64,000 nucleotides of DNA. Source: Vibrio cincinnatiensis. Its GTDB lineage: Bacteria; Pseudomonadota; Gammaproteobacteria; Enterobacterales; Vibrionaceae. Below, piece after piece: positions 51,036-61,354 of the stretch. The DNA lies in assembly GCF_022113815.1 (NCBI RefSeq), contig NZ_SGOM01000011.1, positions 44,421 through 108,420 of the forward strand. Direction: 5' to 3'. The position numbers were made by a program, and so were the translations under genes. The notes beneath the pieces were generated by a model. It did not search any database. It was not told where the DNA came from and saw only the letters and a list, made by a program, of their open reading frames with translations. Position 1 is the first letter of the stretch. The number at the start of each line of letters is the position of its first letter.

Positions 51036-52052
51036 TCACTTGTTCAATTGGCGATTGAGGTAAGGTTTAAATGCGCTAGAGGCTATTTCCTCAAACCCTT
51101 CCGCCGTTTTTACAATCATAAACACTGGTATTTGGTTTAACTCGGCAATGGCCATTCCTTTTTCTTCCCCCAATACCATTAATCCTGTGGCTAGGCCATC
51201 AGCCGTCATACTGGATTTATCCAACACCGTGACCGAAACAACATAGTTACTGATCGGATACCCCGTCTTTGGATCAATGATATGAGAATAGCGTATCCCA
51301 TCACGCTCAAAATAGTTACGGTAATCCCCTGAAGTAGCAATAGCCATCTCTCCCGGTTCAATAACCTCTTGAACAGCCCGCTCTTCTGTATCCGGCTTTT
51401 CAACTGCGATTCGCCAAGGTACAGCGTCTCCATTCAATCCTTTTAAGCGTATTTCTCCACCTATTTCAACCATATAGTTCTCAATGCCTTGGGATGCGAT
51501 ATAATCGGCAACGACATCAACGCCCCAACCTTTCGCAATGGTTGAGAGGTCGACATACAGATCTGGAATATCTTTACGTAACGTATTTCCGTCAACCGAT
51601 AAATGCGTAATACCCGTTTTAGCTTTACGCTGAGCTAACGCCTCTTCACTCGGCACGACATCCCGACGAGCTTCAGGACCAAACCCCCACAAATTCACTA
51701 ATGGACCAACGGTAACATCTAGTGCTCCCTGCGTTAATCGATTGAGTCGAATTGCCTCTTTTACAACCGTTGCGGTTTGCTCTGAAACAGAAAAAGGCTC
51801 ATTACCCGAATAACGATTAAACTGGCTCAGTTCGGAGCTCTCACGATAGGTCGACATTTGATCGTTCACTTCTTCCAGTAAACGATCTATCTCGGTTTGA
51901 AGCGTTGATGAATCAGGAATGCCAGCTTGCTGAGTATACTTAATATTGTAAGTTGTCCCCATTGTTGGGCCTGATAAATGCACCAGCTCAACCGATTTTT
52001 CACATCCAGAAAATAGTAATAACGCAGCAAATGCGACAAGCCACTTTTTCAC
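51036..52052 (-). CDS. apbE: FAD:protein FMN transferase
   Basis: Periplasmic lipoprotein that attaches FMN through a phosphoester to a Thr in the SGAT motif of target proteins such as NqrB and NqrC. The start is GTG 52052 with AAGAGGT upstream (338 residues); the longer frame is noise. A lipobox LFSGC has Cys at residue 17. Recognised: GPTMGTTYNIKY, GDYRNYFERDGIRYSHIIDPKTGYP and MTADGLATGLMVLGEEKG. Directly downstream of nqrF and upstream of nqrM. Confidence 0.96.
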   Translation of the reverse strand: MKKWLVAFAALLLFSGCEKSVELVHLSGPTMGTTYNIKYTQQAGIPDSSTLQTEIDRLLEEVNDQMSTYRESSELSQFNRYSGNEPFSVSEQTATVVKEAIRLNRLTQGALDVTVGPLVNLWGFGPEARRDVVPSEEALAQRKAKTGITHLSVDGNTLRKDIPDLYVDLSTIAKGWGVDVVADYIASQGIENYMVEIGGEIRLKGLNGDAVPWRIAVEKPDTEERAVQEVIEPGEMAIATSGDYRNYFERDGIRYSHIIDPKTGYPISNYVVSVTVLDKSSMTADGLATGLMVLGEEKGMAIAELNQIPVFMIVKTAEGFEEIASSAFKPYLNRQLNK

Positions 52053-52149
52053 GTGTCTATACCTCTTGGAAAGGTGACGAAAACATAGGTGTATTGTGTC
52101 AGTATTAACACACCTATTTTCTCTCACTCAAATTCCTTTTGTCTGTTGG

Positions 52150-52182
52150 AAAAATAATGGCTGACTCATCAGAGCCAGCCAT
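52150..52182 (-). terminator. Terminator between nqrF and apbE
   Basis: On the minus strand ATGGCTG/CAGCCAT (7 bp, plus three inner pairs after a mismatch) is followed by TATTTTT, 22 bp after nqrF. It may lower apbE expression relative to the structural genes. Confidence 0.7.
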
Positions 52183-52203
52183 CGACATGATGCTTACAGC
52201 AGA

Positions 52204-53430
52204 TTAACCACCAAAGTCATCCAGAAGAATATTTTCATCTTCAACACCGAGATCTTTCAACATGCCAATTACCGCCGCATTCATCATCGGTGGACCACAC
52301 ATGTAGAATTCACAATCCTCGGGTGCTTCATGATCTTTAAGATAGTGTTCATACAAAACATTATGAATAAAGCCTGTATAACCATCCCAATTATCTTCTG
52401 GCATCGGATCAGACAGAGCACAATGCCAAACGAAGTTCTCGTTTTCAGCTTGCAGCATGTCGAAATCTTCAACATAGAACATTTCACGTTTAGAACGAGC
52501 ACCGTACCAGTATGACATCTTACGCTTAGATTTAAGACGCTTAAGTTGGTCAAAAATATGAGAACGCATCGGAGCCATACCTGCACCACCACCGATAAAG
52601 ACCATTTCTGCATCCGTGTCTTTAGCAAAGAACTCACCAAATGGACCTGAAATTGTACATTTATCACCCGGTTTCAATGACCAAATATAAGAGGACATTT
52701 GACCCGGTGGTACATTAGGGTTGTTTGGCGGTGGCGTAGCAATACGCACGTTAAGCATAATGATGCCAAACTCTTCTGGGTAGTTCGCCATTGAGTAGGC
52801 ACGAATAATATCTTCATCCACCTTAGATTCGTAGCGGAATAGGTTAAACTTATCCCAGTCTCCACGATACTCTTCGGGAACATCGAAATCAGAATACTTA
52901 ATGTGGTGTGCTGGGGCTTCAATCTGAATATACCCACCCGCACGGAATGGAACCGATTCACCATCAGGAATCTGTAGCTTAAGCTCTTTAATGAACGTTG
53001 CTTTGTTATCATTTGAGATAACTTCACATTCCCATTTTTTCACACCAAAAATTTCTTCTGGCAGTTCAAGATCCATATCTGTTTTCACAGCAACCTGACA
53101 CGCTAAACGTTCGCCTTCACGAGCTTCACCTTTAGTAATGTGATCAAGTTCAGTTGGAAGGATATCACCACCACCTGATTTCACTTTAACTCGGCACTGA
53201 CCACAAGAGCCACCACCACCACAGGCCGATGATACGAACACGCCAGCACCTGCTAAGGCGCTCAGCAGTTTGCCACCGGGCTGAGTTACGATCGCTTTAT
53301 CAGGATCGCCATTGATTAAGATTGTAATGTCACCTGTTGGTACTAGTTTTGATTTAGCAAATAAAATCACTAAAACCAAAGCAAGTACGATAATGGTAAA
53401 CATCACGACACCAAGAATAATACTTAGCAT
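52204..53430 (-). CDS. nqrF: Na+-NQR subunit F
   Basis: Electron entry subunit: oxidises NADH through FAD and a 2Fe-2S centre. 408 residues. N-terminal membrane helix, then the ferredoxin domain with cysteines 70, 76, 79 ([12 protein letters not shown]) and 111 (LACQVAV). The FAD domain follows with [11 protein letters not shown] and the NADH domain with [16 protein letters not shown] and [15 protein letters not shown]. The cysteine positions equal those of Vibrio cholerae NqrF. Last gene of the nqrABCDEF order. Confidence 0.98.
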   Translation of the reverse strand: MLSIILGVVMFTIIVLALVLVILFAKSKLVPTGDITILINGDPDKAIVTQPGGKLLSALAGAGVFVSSACGGGGSCGQCRVKVKSGGGDILPTELDHITKGEAREGERLACQVAVKTDMDLELPEEIFGVKKWECEVISNDNKATFIKELKLQIPDGESVPFRAGGYIQIEAPAHHIKYSDFDVPEEYRGDWDKFNLFRYESKVDEDIIRAYSMANYPEEFGIIMLNVRIATPPPNNPNVPPGQMSSYIWSLKPGDKCTISGPFGEFFAKDTDAEMVFIGGGAGMAPMRSHIFDQLKRLKSKRKMSYWYGARSKREMFYVEDFDMLQAENENFVWHCALSDPMPEDNWDGYTGFIHNVLYEHYLKDHEAPEDCEFYMCGPPMMNAAVIGMLKDLGVEDENILLDDFGG

Positions 53431-53463
53431 TGACTATTCCTTTATTGTTGCGGTTTACCCGAC

Positions 53464-54060
53464 TTACAGTTGAACACCAGAGAAAGACATAAAGCCTAAC
53501 GCCATCAAACCTACCGTGATAAAGGTGATACCTAAACCACGCAGACCAGGAGGAACATCGGCATACTTCATTTTTTCACGAATGCCCGCAAGTGCGACAA
53601 TTGCCAACATCCAGCCTACACCGGAACCAAAACCATATACGACAGATTCAGCAAAGTTATAATCACGCTGAACCATGAAAGACACCCCACCGAAGATGGC
53701 ACAGTTTACTGTGATCAGCGGTAAGAAGATGCCTAATGCGTTATACAATGGTGGGAAGAAACGATCCAAAATCATTTCTAAGATCTGCACTAACGCCGCA
53801 ATGACACCGATAAAGGTAATGAAGTTAAGAAAACTAAGATCAATCCCCTCAACTAATGCGTTCTCTTTTAAAATCAGGTTATAAACGAGGTTATTAACGG
53901 GTACAGCAATGGTTAATACCACAACAACCGCGACACCTAAACCAAAGGAGGTTTTCACTTTCTTAGAAACGGCAAGGAAAGTACACATACCTAAGAAGAA
54001 AGACAGTGCCATGTTCTCGATAAAAATCGATTTAACCAGCAAACTAATATAATGTTCCAT
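53464..54060 (-). CDS. nqrE: Na+-NQR subunit E
   Basis: Membrane subunit of 198 residues with six hydrophobic helices, forming with NqrD the intramembrane iron site. Contains [26 protein letters not shown] (Cys26 region) and [19 protein letters not shown] (Cys in the second half), the conserved cysteines that ligand the iron. Homologous to NqrD and RnfA/E. 33 bp before nqrF. Confidence 0.97.
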   Translation of the reverse strand: MEHYISLLVKSIFIENMALSFFLGMCTFLAVSKKVKTSFGLGVAVVVVLTIAVPVNNLVYNLILKENALVEGIDLSFLNFITFIGVIAALVQILEMILDRFFPPLYNALGIFLPLITVNCAIFGGVSFMVQRDYNFAESVVYGFGSGVGWMLAIVALAGIREKMKYADVPPGLRGLGITFITVGLMALGFMSFSGVQL

Positions 54061-54067
54061 TACTATC

Positions 54068-54700
54068 TTACTCCTTCGCTTCTACTTGCTCTGGTCTGAA
54101 CGTACGAATCGCCCAAATCAAGAAGCCAATTAGGAAGAATGCTGATGGTGCAAGCAGCATCAAACCATTCGGTTGATACCAACCACCATTACTAATCAGT
54201 GGTAATACTTCCAAACCAAATAGCTTGCCTGAACCTAATAGCTCACGGAAGAATCCGACCGTAATCAGTACAAAACCATAACCTAAGCCATTGCCAATAC
54301 CATCAATCAAAGAAGGAATTGGTGCCGACTTCATCGCAAATGCTTCTGCTCGTCCCATAACAATACAGTTGGTAATAATCAAACCAACGAAGACAGATAA
54401 CTGTTTAGAAATATCGTACAGATAAGCTTTTAAGAATTGGTCAACCACTATCACTAATGAGGCGATAATCGCCATTTGCACGATAATCCGTACGCTATTA
54501 GGAATGTGATGACGAATCAATGAAACGAAAAAGTTAGACAATGCTGTTACAAACATGACAGCTAACGTCATAACAAAGGCAGTTTCTAGCTTGGTGGTCA
54601 CAGCGAGAGCTGAACAAACCCCCAACACTTGCAAGGCAATAGGGTTATTGTCCAAAACCGGTGCAAGAATGCTCTTTTTAAGATCTTTAGTGCTAGACAT
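54068..54700 (-). CDS. nqrD: Na+-NQR subunit D
   Basis: Membrane subunit of 210 residues with six helices. Contains [23 protein letters not shown] and [19 protein letters not shown] with cysteines paired with those of NqrE. Its start overlaps the nqrC stop by one base and its end is seven bases from nqrE. Confidence 0.97.
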   Translation of the reverse strand: MSSTKDLKKSILAPVLDNNPIALQVLGVCSALAVTTKLETAFVMTLAVMFVTALSNFFVSLIRHHIPNSVRIIVQMAIIASLVIVVDQFLKAYLYDISKQLSVFVGLIITNCIVMGRAEAFAMKSAPIPSLIDGIGNGLGYGFVLITVGFFRELLGSGKLFGLEVLPLISNGGWYQPNGLMLLAPSAFFLIGFLIWAIRTFRPEQVEAKE

Positions 54701-55482
54701 TAGTTAAGACCTCCATCACGGACTTTTGTTAGGAAAGGACCAAACCCCATATCCCCCAACCAGAAGTCAAAGGTATTTTGCACACCATTGCTGGTTAACG
54801 TCGCACCAGATAAGCCATCGACACCGTGTTGAGAACCTTCTGGAGCTCCACCTTTAACGATTTTAATCGCAGGTTTATGATTCTCATCAAACAGTTGCTT
54901 ACCCACAAACTGAGCACGCCAAGATGGGTTTTCAATTTCACCACCCAATCCAGGAGTTTCACCTTGATCGTAATAAGTAATACCTGAAACAGTATTACCA
55001 TCCGTCTCTACCGCGATAAAAGCATACATCATCGACCATAGGCCATTACCATGAATAGGAAGAATCACGCGAGAAACGTGATCACCTTCTTTCACTAAAT
55101 AAACGATGCCAGTATTCGAACGACGAATAATTTTTGCTACGTCTTTCTCTGCTGGAAGCTTAATGGACTCAGCCGCTGTTTTAGCCGCTTTACGCTGATC
55201 AAAATCAGCTGCGCTAGAACCATCTTCGGCTTGTTCAATAAAGTTACCAGTATTGAAGTCGATTAAGCGAGGTTCAATATACTGTGCATATAGCTCAGGT
55301 ACAGAACCTGATGCATCAATACCAGCAACCTCAATAATTTTGCTTTGCTTATCTAGACGTGCATTTATCTGCTGTTTCTCACGTAAACCTACCGCAGCTG
55401 CCGATACAATGATCGAACACACGAGGCTCAGTGCGATAACAACAAACAGGGTCTTTTTAATGCTATCGTTACTACTTGCCAT
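54700..55482 (-). CDS. nqrC: Na+-NQR subunit C
   Basis: Periplasmic flavin subunit of 260 residues with one N-terminal helix ([22 protein letters not shown]). The FMN-binding Thr is Thr228 in the motif [12 protein letters not shown] (SGAT). Covalent FMN is attached by ApbE in this family; Thr225 is the equivalent in V. cholerae. NqrB and NqrC overlap by 11 bases. Confidence 0.98.
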   Translation of the reverse strand: MASSNDSIKKTLFVVIALSLVCSIIVSAAAVGLREKQQINARLDKQSKIIEVAGIDASGSVPELYAQYIEPRLIDFNTGNFIEQAEDGSSAADFDQRKAAKTAAESIKLPAEKDVAKIIRRSNTGIVYLVKEGDHVSRVILPIHGNGLWSMMYAFIAVETDGNTVSGITYYDQGETPGLGGEIENPSWRAQFVGKQLFDENHKPAIKIVKGGAPEGSQHGVDGLSGATLTSNGVQNTFDFWLGDMGFGPFLTKVRDGGLN

Positions 55483-56719
55483 AGCGCGCTAGTCTCCGTT
55501 TGATGTTTCTCTCTACAACGAGATGGTCGAAAAGAGGAGCAAATAGGTTAGCGAATAGAATCGCTAGCATCATGCCTTCAGGGTATGCAGGGTTAACAAC
55601 TCGGATTAGCACACACATCGCGCCGATCAAAATACCGTATGCCCATTTACCTTTATTTGTAAATGAGGCAGACACAGGATCGGTTGCCATAAAGAACATA
55701 CCAAAAGCAAACCCACCCAGCACTAGGTGCCAATGCCAAGGCATACTAAACATAGTGTTGCTGTCTGAACCCACCACATTAAATAACGTGGAAAGAGCAA
55801 TCATACCGATCATAACACCAGCAATGATACGCCAAGACGCAATGCCCATATAGACAATGAAGGCAGCACCTACGGCTAATGCTAGTGTCGAAACTTCACC
55901 AATTGAACCTGGGATATTACCGATGAAGGCATCCATCCAAGTAATGGCTTGTCCTGTTGCTGCATTAATGAGCTGACCACTCCCCCCTTGTGACCACTGG
56001 CTTAGCGCTGTAGCACCAGAAAATCCATCTGCCGCAGTCCAAACTAAATCTCCAGAGATTTGAGCTGGATAAGCAAAGAATAAAAAGGCGCGACCTGCTA
56101 ATGCTGGGTTTAGGAAGTTACGACCGGTACCACCAAAGACCTCTTTTGCAACGACCACACCAAAGGTTATCCCTAAAGCGGCTTGCCATAAAGGTAAGGT
56201 TGGTGGAACGATAAGGGCGAACAGGATAGAAGTAACAAAGAAACCTTCGTTAACCTCATGCTTACGCACCATACAGAAGAGAACTTCCCAGAAACCACCG
56301 ACAAGAAAGACAATGGCGTAGATCGGAAGGAAGTACGTTGCTCCTAGAAGCATCTTCGTTCCCCAACCCGCTGCAGCTAAGCTGCCGCCTAACATCTCGG
56401 TTCCCCAATAATGCCAGTTACCCGCGATGGTAGTAGCAAGGTCAATCTGACCTAACGCGGCCATATGTTGAAGCGCAGCTATTGCTTGCCCCCCCGCGTT
56501 ATACATTCCCCAAAACATTGCTGGGAATACGGCGAACCAAACCATGATCATGATACGTTTTAAGTCAACACTATCACGTACGTGCGAGCTTTTTTTTGTT
56601 ACTGTACCCGGAGTATAAAACAGTGTTGCAGCGGCTTCGTATAATGCAAACCACTTCTCATGTTTACCACCCGGCTCAAAATGATGCTCAATGTCTTCAA
56701 GAAACTTTTTAAGGCCCAT
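55472..56719 (-). CDS. nqrB: Na+-NQR subunit B
   Basis: Largest membrane subunit, 415 residues with about ten helices, carrying a covalent FMN, the riboflavin site and the Na+ path. The FMN Thr is Thr237 in [11 protein letters not shown]. Also seen are [44 protein letters not shown] and [31 protein letters not shown]. Five bases downstream of nqrA. Confidence 0.98.
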   Translation of the reverse strand: MGLKKFLEDIEHHFEPGGKHEKWFALYEAAATLFYTPGTVTKKSSHVRDSVDLKRIMIMVWFAVFPAMFWGMYNAGGQAIAALQHMAALGQIDLATTIAGNWHYWGTEMLGGSLAAAGWGTKMLLGATYFLPIYAIVFLVGGFWEVLFCMVRKHEVNEGFFVTSILFALIVPPTLPLWQAALGITFGVVVAKEVFGGTGRNFLNPALAGRAFLFFAYPAQISGDLVWTAADGFSGATALSQWSQGGSGQLINAATGQAITWMDAFIGNIPGSIGEVSTLALAVGAAFIVYMGIASWRIIAGVMIGMIALSTLFNVVGSDSNTMFSMPWHWHLVLGGFAFGMFFMATDPVSASFTNKGKWAYGILIGAMCVLIRVVNPAYPEGMMLAILFANLFAPLFDHLVVERNIKRRLARYGK

Positions 56720-56724
56720 GAAAA

Positions 56725-58065
56725 TTACCCTTCCTTCTCAATCTTGTCTAGGCAATCACGAAGTATTGCTCCGTATTCATATTTGCCAGGACATACAAAG
56801 GTACATAGTGCTAGATCCTCTTCATCCAGTTCAAGTGCACCTAAACGTTGAGCATTATCGGTATCACCCGCACAGAGATCGCGGAGTAACAACGTTGGCT
56901 CCATATCTAGCGGCATTACTTTTTCATAGTTACCAATCGGAACCATTGCACGATCACTACCATTGGTGGTAGTTGTCATGTTGAACAACTGACCTTTGAA
57001 TAGGTGGCCAAGGAAAGAGCGGGTAACAGAAAAGCGGTTCTTACCGGGAGTGGCCCAGCCAAGAAACTCTTTCTCGCGTCCTTCACGTAAGACTGAGACT
57101 TGAAGATGGTAGCGACCTAAATAAGCATGAGGGCCTGATGCTTGAACGCCAGACAGAACAGAACCGGAAATGATGCGTACTTCACCAGGCATCAATTCAT
57201 TGTTGGTTAGTTCGTCTAAGCTTGCACCCATTACGGTACGTAGTAATCGGGGATGATTAACTACAGGGCCAGCTAAGGAAACTACTCGCTCATTATACAG
57301 CTCGCCAGTCAAAAATAGCTTACCGAAGGCAATCACATCTTGGTAGTTAATACTCCATGCGAAATTTTCAGCATTGACAGGGTAAAGGAAATGCATGTGA
57401 GTACCTGCAAGGCCAGCAGGATGAGGCCCATCAAAAACATGTTCTTCAACATTTTTTTGTGATGAGCGAGGTAAGCTAGTCCCTTTTTTGCACACATACA
57501 CTTTGCCTTCTGTCAAAGCAGAAAGCACATCTAACCCAGCAATAAAGGCTTCAGATTGCTCATTGATGATCACACTAGGATCGGCGGCTAATGGATTGGT
57601 ATCCATTGCTGTCACGAAAATGGCCTTAGTGTGAGAGTCAATAGCGGGAACCTTGCTAAACGGACGAGTACGCAGTGCTGTCCATAAGCCTGATTCAACC
57701 AATTGAGTTTTCACCGCATCACGGTCCAAACTCGCTAGCTGATTAGCTTCAAATTTATTGAATGTAACTTGGTCATCGCCAGAAACTTCAATCACAACGG
57801 ATTGAAGTACTCGTTTTGCACCACGGTTAACTTCAATAACTTTGCCACAGACAGGAGAAGTAAACAGTACACCAGGATTCTTTTTATCTTCAAAAAGAAC
57901 TTGAGCTTTCTTTACTTCATCACCTACGCGAACATGCATCGTAGGACGCATACCAACGTACTCTTCGCCAAGCAAGGCGACTTTTGTGACGGCGACGCCG
58001 TCATTAATCACCTGGGAAGGAGTTCCAGCAATAGGAAGGTCCAAACCCTTTTTTATTGTAATCAT
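56725..58065 (-). CDS. nqrA: Na+-NQR subunit A
   Basis: Peripheral cytosolic subunit that contributes to ubiquinone binding. 446 residues from ATG 58065 ([14 protein letters not shown]), the V. cholerae length; a GTG four codons upstream is in frame. Seen: [47 protein letters not shown]-type C-terminus ([35 protein letters not shown]) with three cysteines. First gene of the operon; a 490-bp hairpin-rich gap lies upstream. Confidence 0.98.
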   Translation of the reverse strand: MITIKKGLDLPIAGTPSQVINDGVAVTKVALLGEEYVGMRPTMHVRVGDEVKKAQVLFEDKKNPGVLFTSPVCGKVIEVNRGAKRVLQSVVIEVSGDDQVTFNKFEANQLASLDRDAVKTQLVESGLWTALRTRPFSKVPAIDSHTKAIFVTAMDTNPLAADPSVIINEQSEAFIAGLDVLSALTEGKVYVCKKGTSLPRSSQKNVEEHVFDGPHPAGLAGTHMHFLYPVNAENFAWSINYQDVIAFGKLFLTGELYNERVVSLAGPVVNHPRLLRTVMGASLDELTNNELMPGEVRIISGSVLSGVQASGPHAYLGRYHLQVSVLREGREKEFLGWATPGKNRFSVTRSFLGHLFKGQLFNMTTTTNGSDRAMVPIGNYEKVMPLDMEPTLLLRDLCAGDTDNAQRLGALELDEEDLALCTFVCPGKYEYGAILRDCLDKIEKEG

Positions 58066-58558
58066 ACGCACTTGCACTACTTTTTTATCGGGAAAAAGAT
58101 TCTTTCATTGCGTAAATTCGAGACATTAAACGACGATTTTGGCTTTAGGATGTAAGCCAAAATACCGTTAACTGTACTCTAGACACGACATTACAGTGTC
58201 CGCTTTTGGTTGTTTTAAACACCAAAACCGCAACATCCTTTTTAAAGTCTCATCACATTTTTGCAATGAGACTTATTAGGTGCAGTAGTTTAGCATCTTT
58301 TGGGAACGTGATGCCATGACCAATCCCTGCTTCATTCGCTTTATTTACAAAGAAATACTCCACAGAGATTAATTAATAATCATAAATTTGATGTATCGCA
58401 CAATTAAAATACTTCACAAATTTCACGAATAATTGCGTAGAGTTATCAAATATCACAATCGATATTCACACTATCACTGATAAGTCTTGTTAATATTTTT
58501 TAATAACAAATACGCAGTAGCACATTTTCAAACAGTGACATCACACAGAGGGGTAACC
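58066..58558 (-). promoter_or_regulatory. nqr operon leader with three tandem hairpins and possible promoter
   Basis: No gene is seen here. Three stem-loops occur in line: 10-bp perfect arms ATTTTGGCTT/AAGCCAAAAT (58136-58145, 58154-58163); TTTTGGT/ACCAAAA extended by GTTT/AAAC around one bulge (about 58203-58227); and 9-bp AAGTCTCAT/ATGAGACTT (58245-58253, 58266-58274). None has a T-run. On the minus strand a TGCTAAACT extended -10 near 58.29 kb could start a leader of about 220 nt. The part beyond 58.35 kb is AT-rich and includes the region after bolA. Confidence 0.4.
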
Positions 58559-58867
58559 TTAGTGATTACTCCCCATGCACATAGGGCTATCTGGTACTCC
58601 ATCTTGCTGTTCGCGCCATTCTTGTGGTGTATAGGTGTGGATGGCTAATGCGTGAATATGGTTGGATAGCTCTTCCAATAATGCCTGATTAACTTGACGA
58701 TGACGTGCGATTAATCTTAACCCTTCAAAATCAGAGCTCACCACAATCACTTTAAAATGACTTTCAGAGCCTGCGGGGACATTGTGCATATAACTCTCAT
58801 TGACCACCTTGAGGTACTGTGGTTGAAATGCATTATGCAATTTCGTTTCGATTACTTCTTGAAGCAT
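58559..58867 (-). CDS. bolA: BolA family protein
   Basis: A 102-residue BolA protein, a stress- and stationary-phase-linked factor that binds monothiol glutaredoxins with Fe-S clusters in the family. Class II-like KH fold: [67 protein letters not shown], with the conserved H-x(n)-ESHFKV and RHR motifs. Divergent from rlmG with 140 bp between. Nearness to yajG and ampG is as in E. coli. Confidence 0.95.
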   Translation of the reverse strand: MLQEVIETKLHNAFQPQYLKVVNESYMHNVPAGSESHFKVIVVSSDFEGLRLIARHRQVNQALLEELSNHIHALAIHTYTPQEWREQQDGVPDSPMCMGSNH

Positions 58868-59007
58868 AGCGTTTCCTTAATACACAATGTTCATACAAGA
58901 CAAGTATAAGTCTACTCGCGGGAAACAATAAGGGAAAGGTTTTGGTTTCTTGTTCTGCAACCATTTGCGACAATAGCAGGGTCATTAATTTATGCTGATA
59001 ACCCAAT

Positions 59008-60141
59008 ATGAAAACAGAGCTGACCTTGCATGATCAAACCTTCACCTTACATCGCTTTCCACCACGAAGTAATGAAACACTGCAAGCATGGGATGCCGGA
59101 GACGAATACCTAATTACCCATATTGAGTCATTATCACTTACACCTAACAAGCATATTTTGATCCTCAATGACCATTTTGGAGCGCTCAGTTGCTGGTTTT
59201 CAAAATCACATAGAGTGACGGTAATGAGCGATTCATTTGTTGCTCACCAAGCCATTCAGCAAAACTTAACTGCTAACGGCTGTCCCTCCGTTACACTAAC
59301 AAGCACCATGGCGAAAATCCCCGAGGATATTGACTTAGTGTTGATGCAAATACCTCGCAATAATCGTCATTTAGTATGGCAATTAAGCCAATTACGACAT
59401 ACTCTGCCTAACGATTGCCCGGTGATTGCGGTCAATAAAGCCAAAGAAATTCATACCTCAACATTACAACTTTTTGTTAAATATTTAGGGCAAACTCAAA
59501 CCTCTTTGGCTTGGAAAAAGCACCGCCTTATTTTTAGCCAAGCGAATGCCAAGCCTATCGAACCTGTCTCACCCAACACAGTCTGGAAGGTAGACTCTCA
59601 TCCGATTGAATTAATAAACTTACCCAATGTCTATGCTGGAGAAAAACTCGACCAAGGAGCTCGTTTCCTTCTTAACTATTTACCGATTGATGACACAATT
59701 CAAACGGTCATTGATCTAGGATGTGGCAACGGTGTGCTCTCTGTAAAACTCGGACAGCAGAACCCACAAGCAAAACTGACCTGTGTAGATGAAAGCTTTA
59801 TGGCCGTGGAGTCAGCAAGACAAAATTTGCTCAATAATCTTATGCCCAATCACCCCGTCGAATGTTTAGTCAACAACTGCTTAGATGGGTTTGAGGATCA
59901 TTGCACCCAACTTGTCGTCTGTAACCCCCCATTTCATCAGCAACAGGCGATCACCGATCATATTGCATGGCAAATGTTTTGTGATTCAAAACGAGTTCTT
60001 ATAAAAGAAGGAAAGTTATTGGTGATCGGAAATCGCCATCTCGGCTACGATATAAAGCTCAAAAGATTATTTGGTAAAGCTCAAGTAAAAACTGTCGCCA
60101 GTAATACAAAATTTGTTATCTTACAGGCTATTAAACAATAA
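59008..60141 (+). CDS. rlmG: 23S rRNA (guanine-1835-N2)-methyltransferase
   Basis: Methylates N2 of G1835 in 23S rRNA. 377 residues against 378 in E. coli RlmG. An N-terminal noncatalytic methyltransferase-like domain (LQAWDAGDEYLITHI, LILNDHFGALSCW, KEIHTSTLQLFVKYLG, SLAWKKHRLI) is followed by the catalytic domain with VIDLGCGNGVLSVKL (motif I) and VVCNPPFHQQQAITDHIAWQMF (NPPF). It leads the rlmG-yajG-ppiA-ampG group. Confidence 0.94.
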   Translation: MKTELTLHDQTFTLHRFPPRSNETLQAWDAGDEYLITHIESLSLTPNKHILILNDHFGALSCWFSKSHRVTVMSDSFVAHQAIQQNLTANGCPSVTLTSTMAKIPEDIDLVLMQIPRNNRHLVWQLSQLRHTLPNDCPVIAVNKAKEIHTSTLQLFVKYLGQTQTSLAWKKHRLIFSQANAKPIEPVSPNTVWKVDSHPIELINLPNVYAGEKLDQGARFLLNYLPIDDTIQTVIDLGCGNGVLSVKLGQQNPQAKLTCVDESFMAVESARQNLLNNLMPNHPVECLVNNCLDGFEDHCTQLVVCNPPFHQQQAITDHIAWQMFCDSKRVLIKEGKLLVIGNRHLGYDIKLKRLFGKAQVKTVASNTKFVILQAIKQ

Positions 60142-60185
60142 GACTGACGCTCTTAAACCGATTTACTTAACGAAAGGAATTGACC

Positions 60186-60761
60186 ATGAAAAAACTGGTT
60201 ATCGCCGCAACACTAGTTCTACTTACTGCATGCGCAGCACCAAAACAAGAACAGATCAACTTTATGCCTGAAGCGGTACTAAGTAATAGCGCCCTTGTCG
60301 ATGACGCCGCATTTACTTTAGTCAGTAAAGACGTCCGTTCTGCACAATACGTAGCGCTCGTCGACAGTGGACGTAATAATATCGAACCTATCCACCCGAA
60401 ACAAAATGTCCGAATTGCGCTTGAAAATGCCTTGTCAGAGCAGTTTTCATCACAAGGTTTCCGTTTAACCGTCAACAGTGAAAATACCCTCACTCTAGAA
60501 GTTCAAGAACTCCTTGTTAATGTAGCTCACTCTATTACCTCCAATGAAATGGATGCGAAAGTAACGCTTGAAGTGACAGCAGAAACCCCAAGAGGCAAGC
60601 TCGTAAAAAGCTATACTGGCACCGCGAAACGCAGTGCTGCATTAAGCGCGTCGAATCAGGACATAGAAAAAGTACTCAATGATGTCATGAACTTAGTTCT
60701 TAAAGAAATGGCAAATGATGATGAGCTTAAAGATTATATGAAGGAACGTTTCCATGGCTAA
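60186..60761 (+). CDS. yajG: YajG family lipoprotein
   Basis: A 191-residue outer-membrane-type lipoprotein of unknown function (YajG, PF03923). ATG 60186 is used with AAGGA seven bases upstream; a TTG two codons upstream also starts the frame. Lipobox LLTAC (Cys17). The rest, with TLVSKDVRSAQYVALVDSG and NTLTLEVQELLVNV, has the YajG beta pattern. In E. coli it stands with bolA and ampG, as here. Confidence 0.9.
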   Translation: MKKLVIAATLVLLTACAAPKQEQINFMPEAVLSNSALVDDAAFTLVSKDVRSAQYVALVDSGRNNIEPIHPKQNVRIALENALSEQFSSQGFRLTVNSENTLTLEVQELLVNVAHSITSNEMDAKVTLEVTAETPRGKLVKSYTGTAKRSAALSASNQDIEKVLNDVMNLVLKEMANDDELKDYMKERFHG

Positions 60762-61302
60762 GCAATGGCTACTGATTCTTTTAACTTTAGTAAGTATGAA
60801 CCTCTGGGCAGGGCAAAAGGTCAAGTTTGAAACGTCCTTAGGCCATTTTGTTGTCGAATTGAATCAAGAAAAAGCGCCTATCACTACGGCCAACTTCCTC
60901 AAATACGTTGAGGACGGCAGCTATACAGGGACTCTTTTTCACCGAATCATTCCTGGTTTTATGGTTCAAGGTGGTGGTTTTGATAACACAATGACCCCCA
61001 AAGAGAACTATCCATCCATTAAGAATGAAGCCAGTAACGGTTTGAAAAATAATGCAGCGACAATCGCGATGGCAAGAACAGCTAACCCGAACTCAGCCAC
61101 CCGACAATTTTTTATTAACCTTGTTGATAATGATTTTCTCAATGCAAATACAAAACAAGCCGGGTATGCTGTCTTTGGTGAAGTGATCGAAGGGTTTAGC
61201 ACAATTCAACATATGGCAACCCAGCCTACTCATACTCAGGGACGCATGAATGATGTTCCTGTCACGCCGATTATTGTTACGAAAGTAACACTCATTGATT
61301 AA
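60754..61302 (+). CDS. ppiA: Periplasmic peptidyl-prolyl cis-trans isomerase, cyclophilin type
   Basis: Isomerises X-Pro bonds. 182 residues with a signal peptide (KQWLLILLTLVSMNLWAG) and the bacterial cyclophilin domain: FHRIIPGFMVQGGGF with the catalytic Arg and Phe, ATIAMARTANPNSATRQFFINLVDN and YAVFGEVIEGF. It overlaps yajG by eight bases. Export favours PpiA over PpiB. Confidence 0.92.
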   Translation: MAKQWLLILLTLVSMNLWAGQKVKFETSLGHFVVELNQEKAPITTANFLKYVEDGSYTGTLFHRIIPGFMVQGGGFDNTMTPKENYPSIKNEASNGLKNNAATIAMARTANPNSATRQFFINLVDNDFLNANTKQAGYAVFGEVIEGFSTIQHMATQPTHTQGRMNDVPVTPIIVTKVTLID

Positions 61303-61354
61303 TCTTAGTTGGCCCTAACGCTTGTTAGGGCTAGCTCGATAAGGATTTAGGTTC

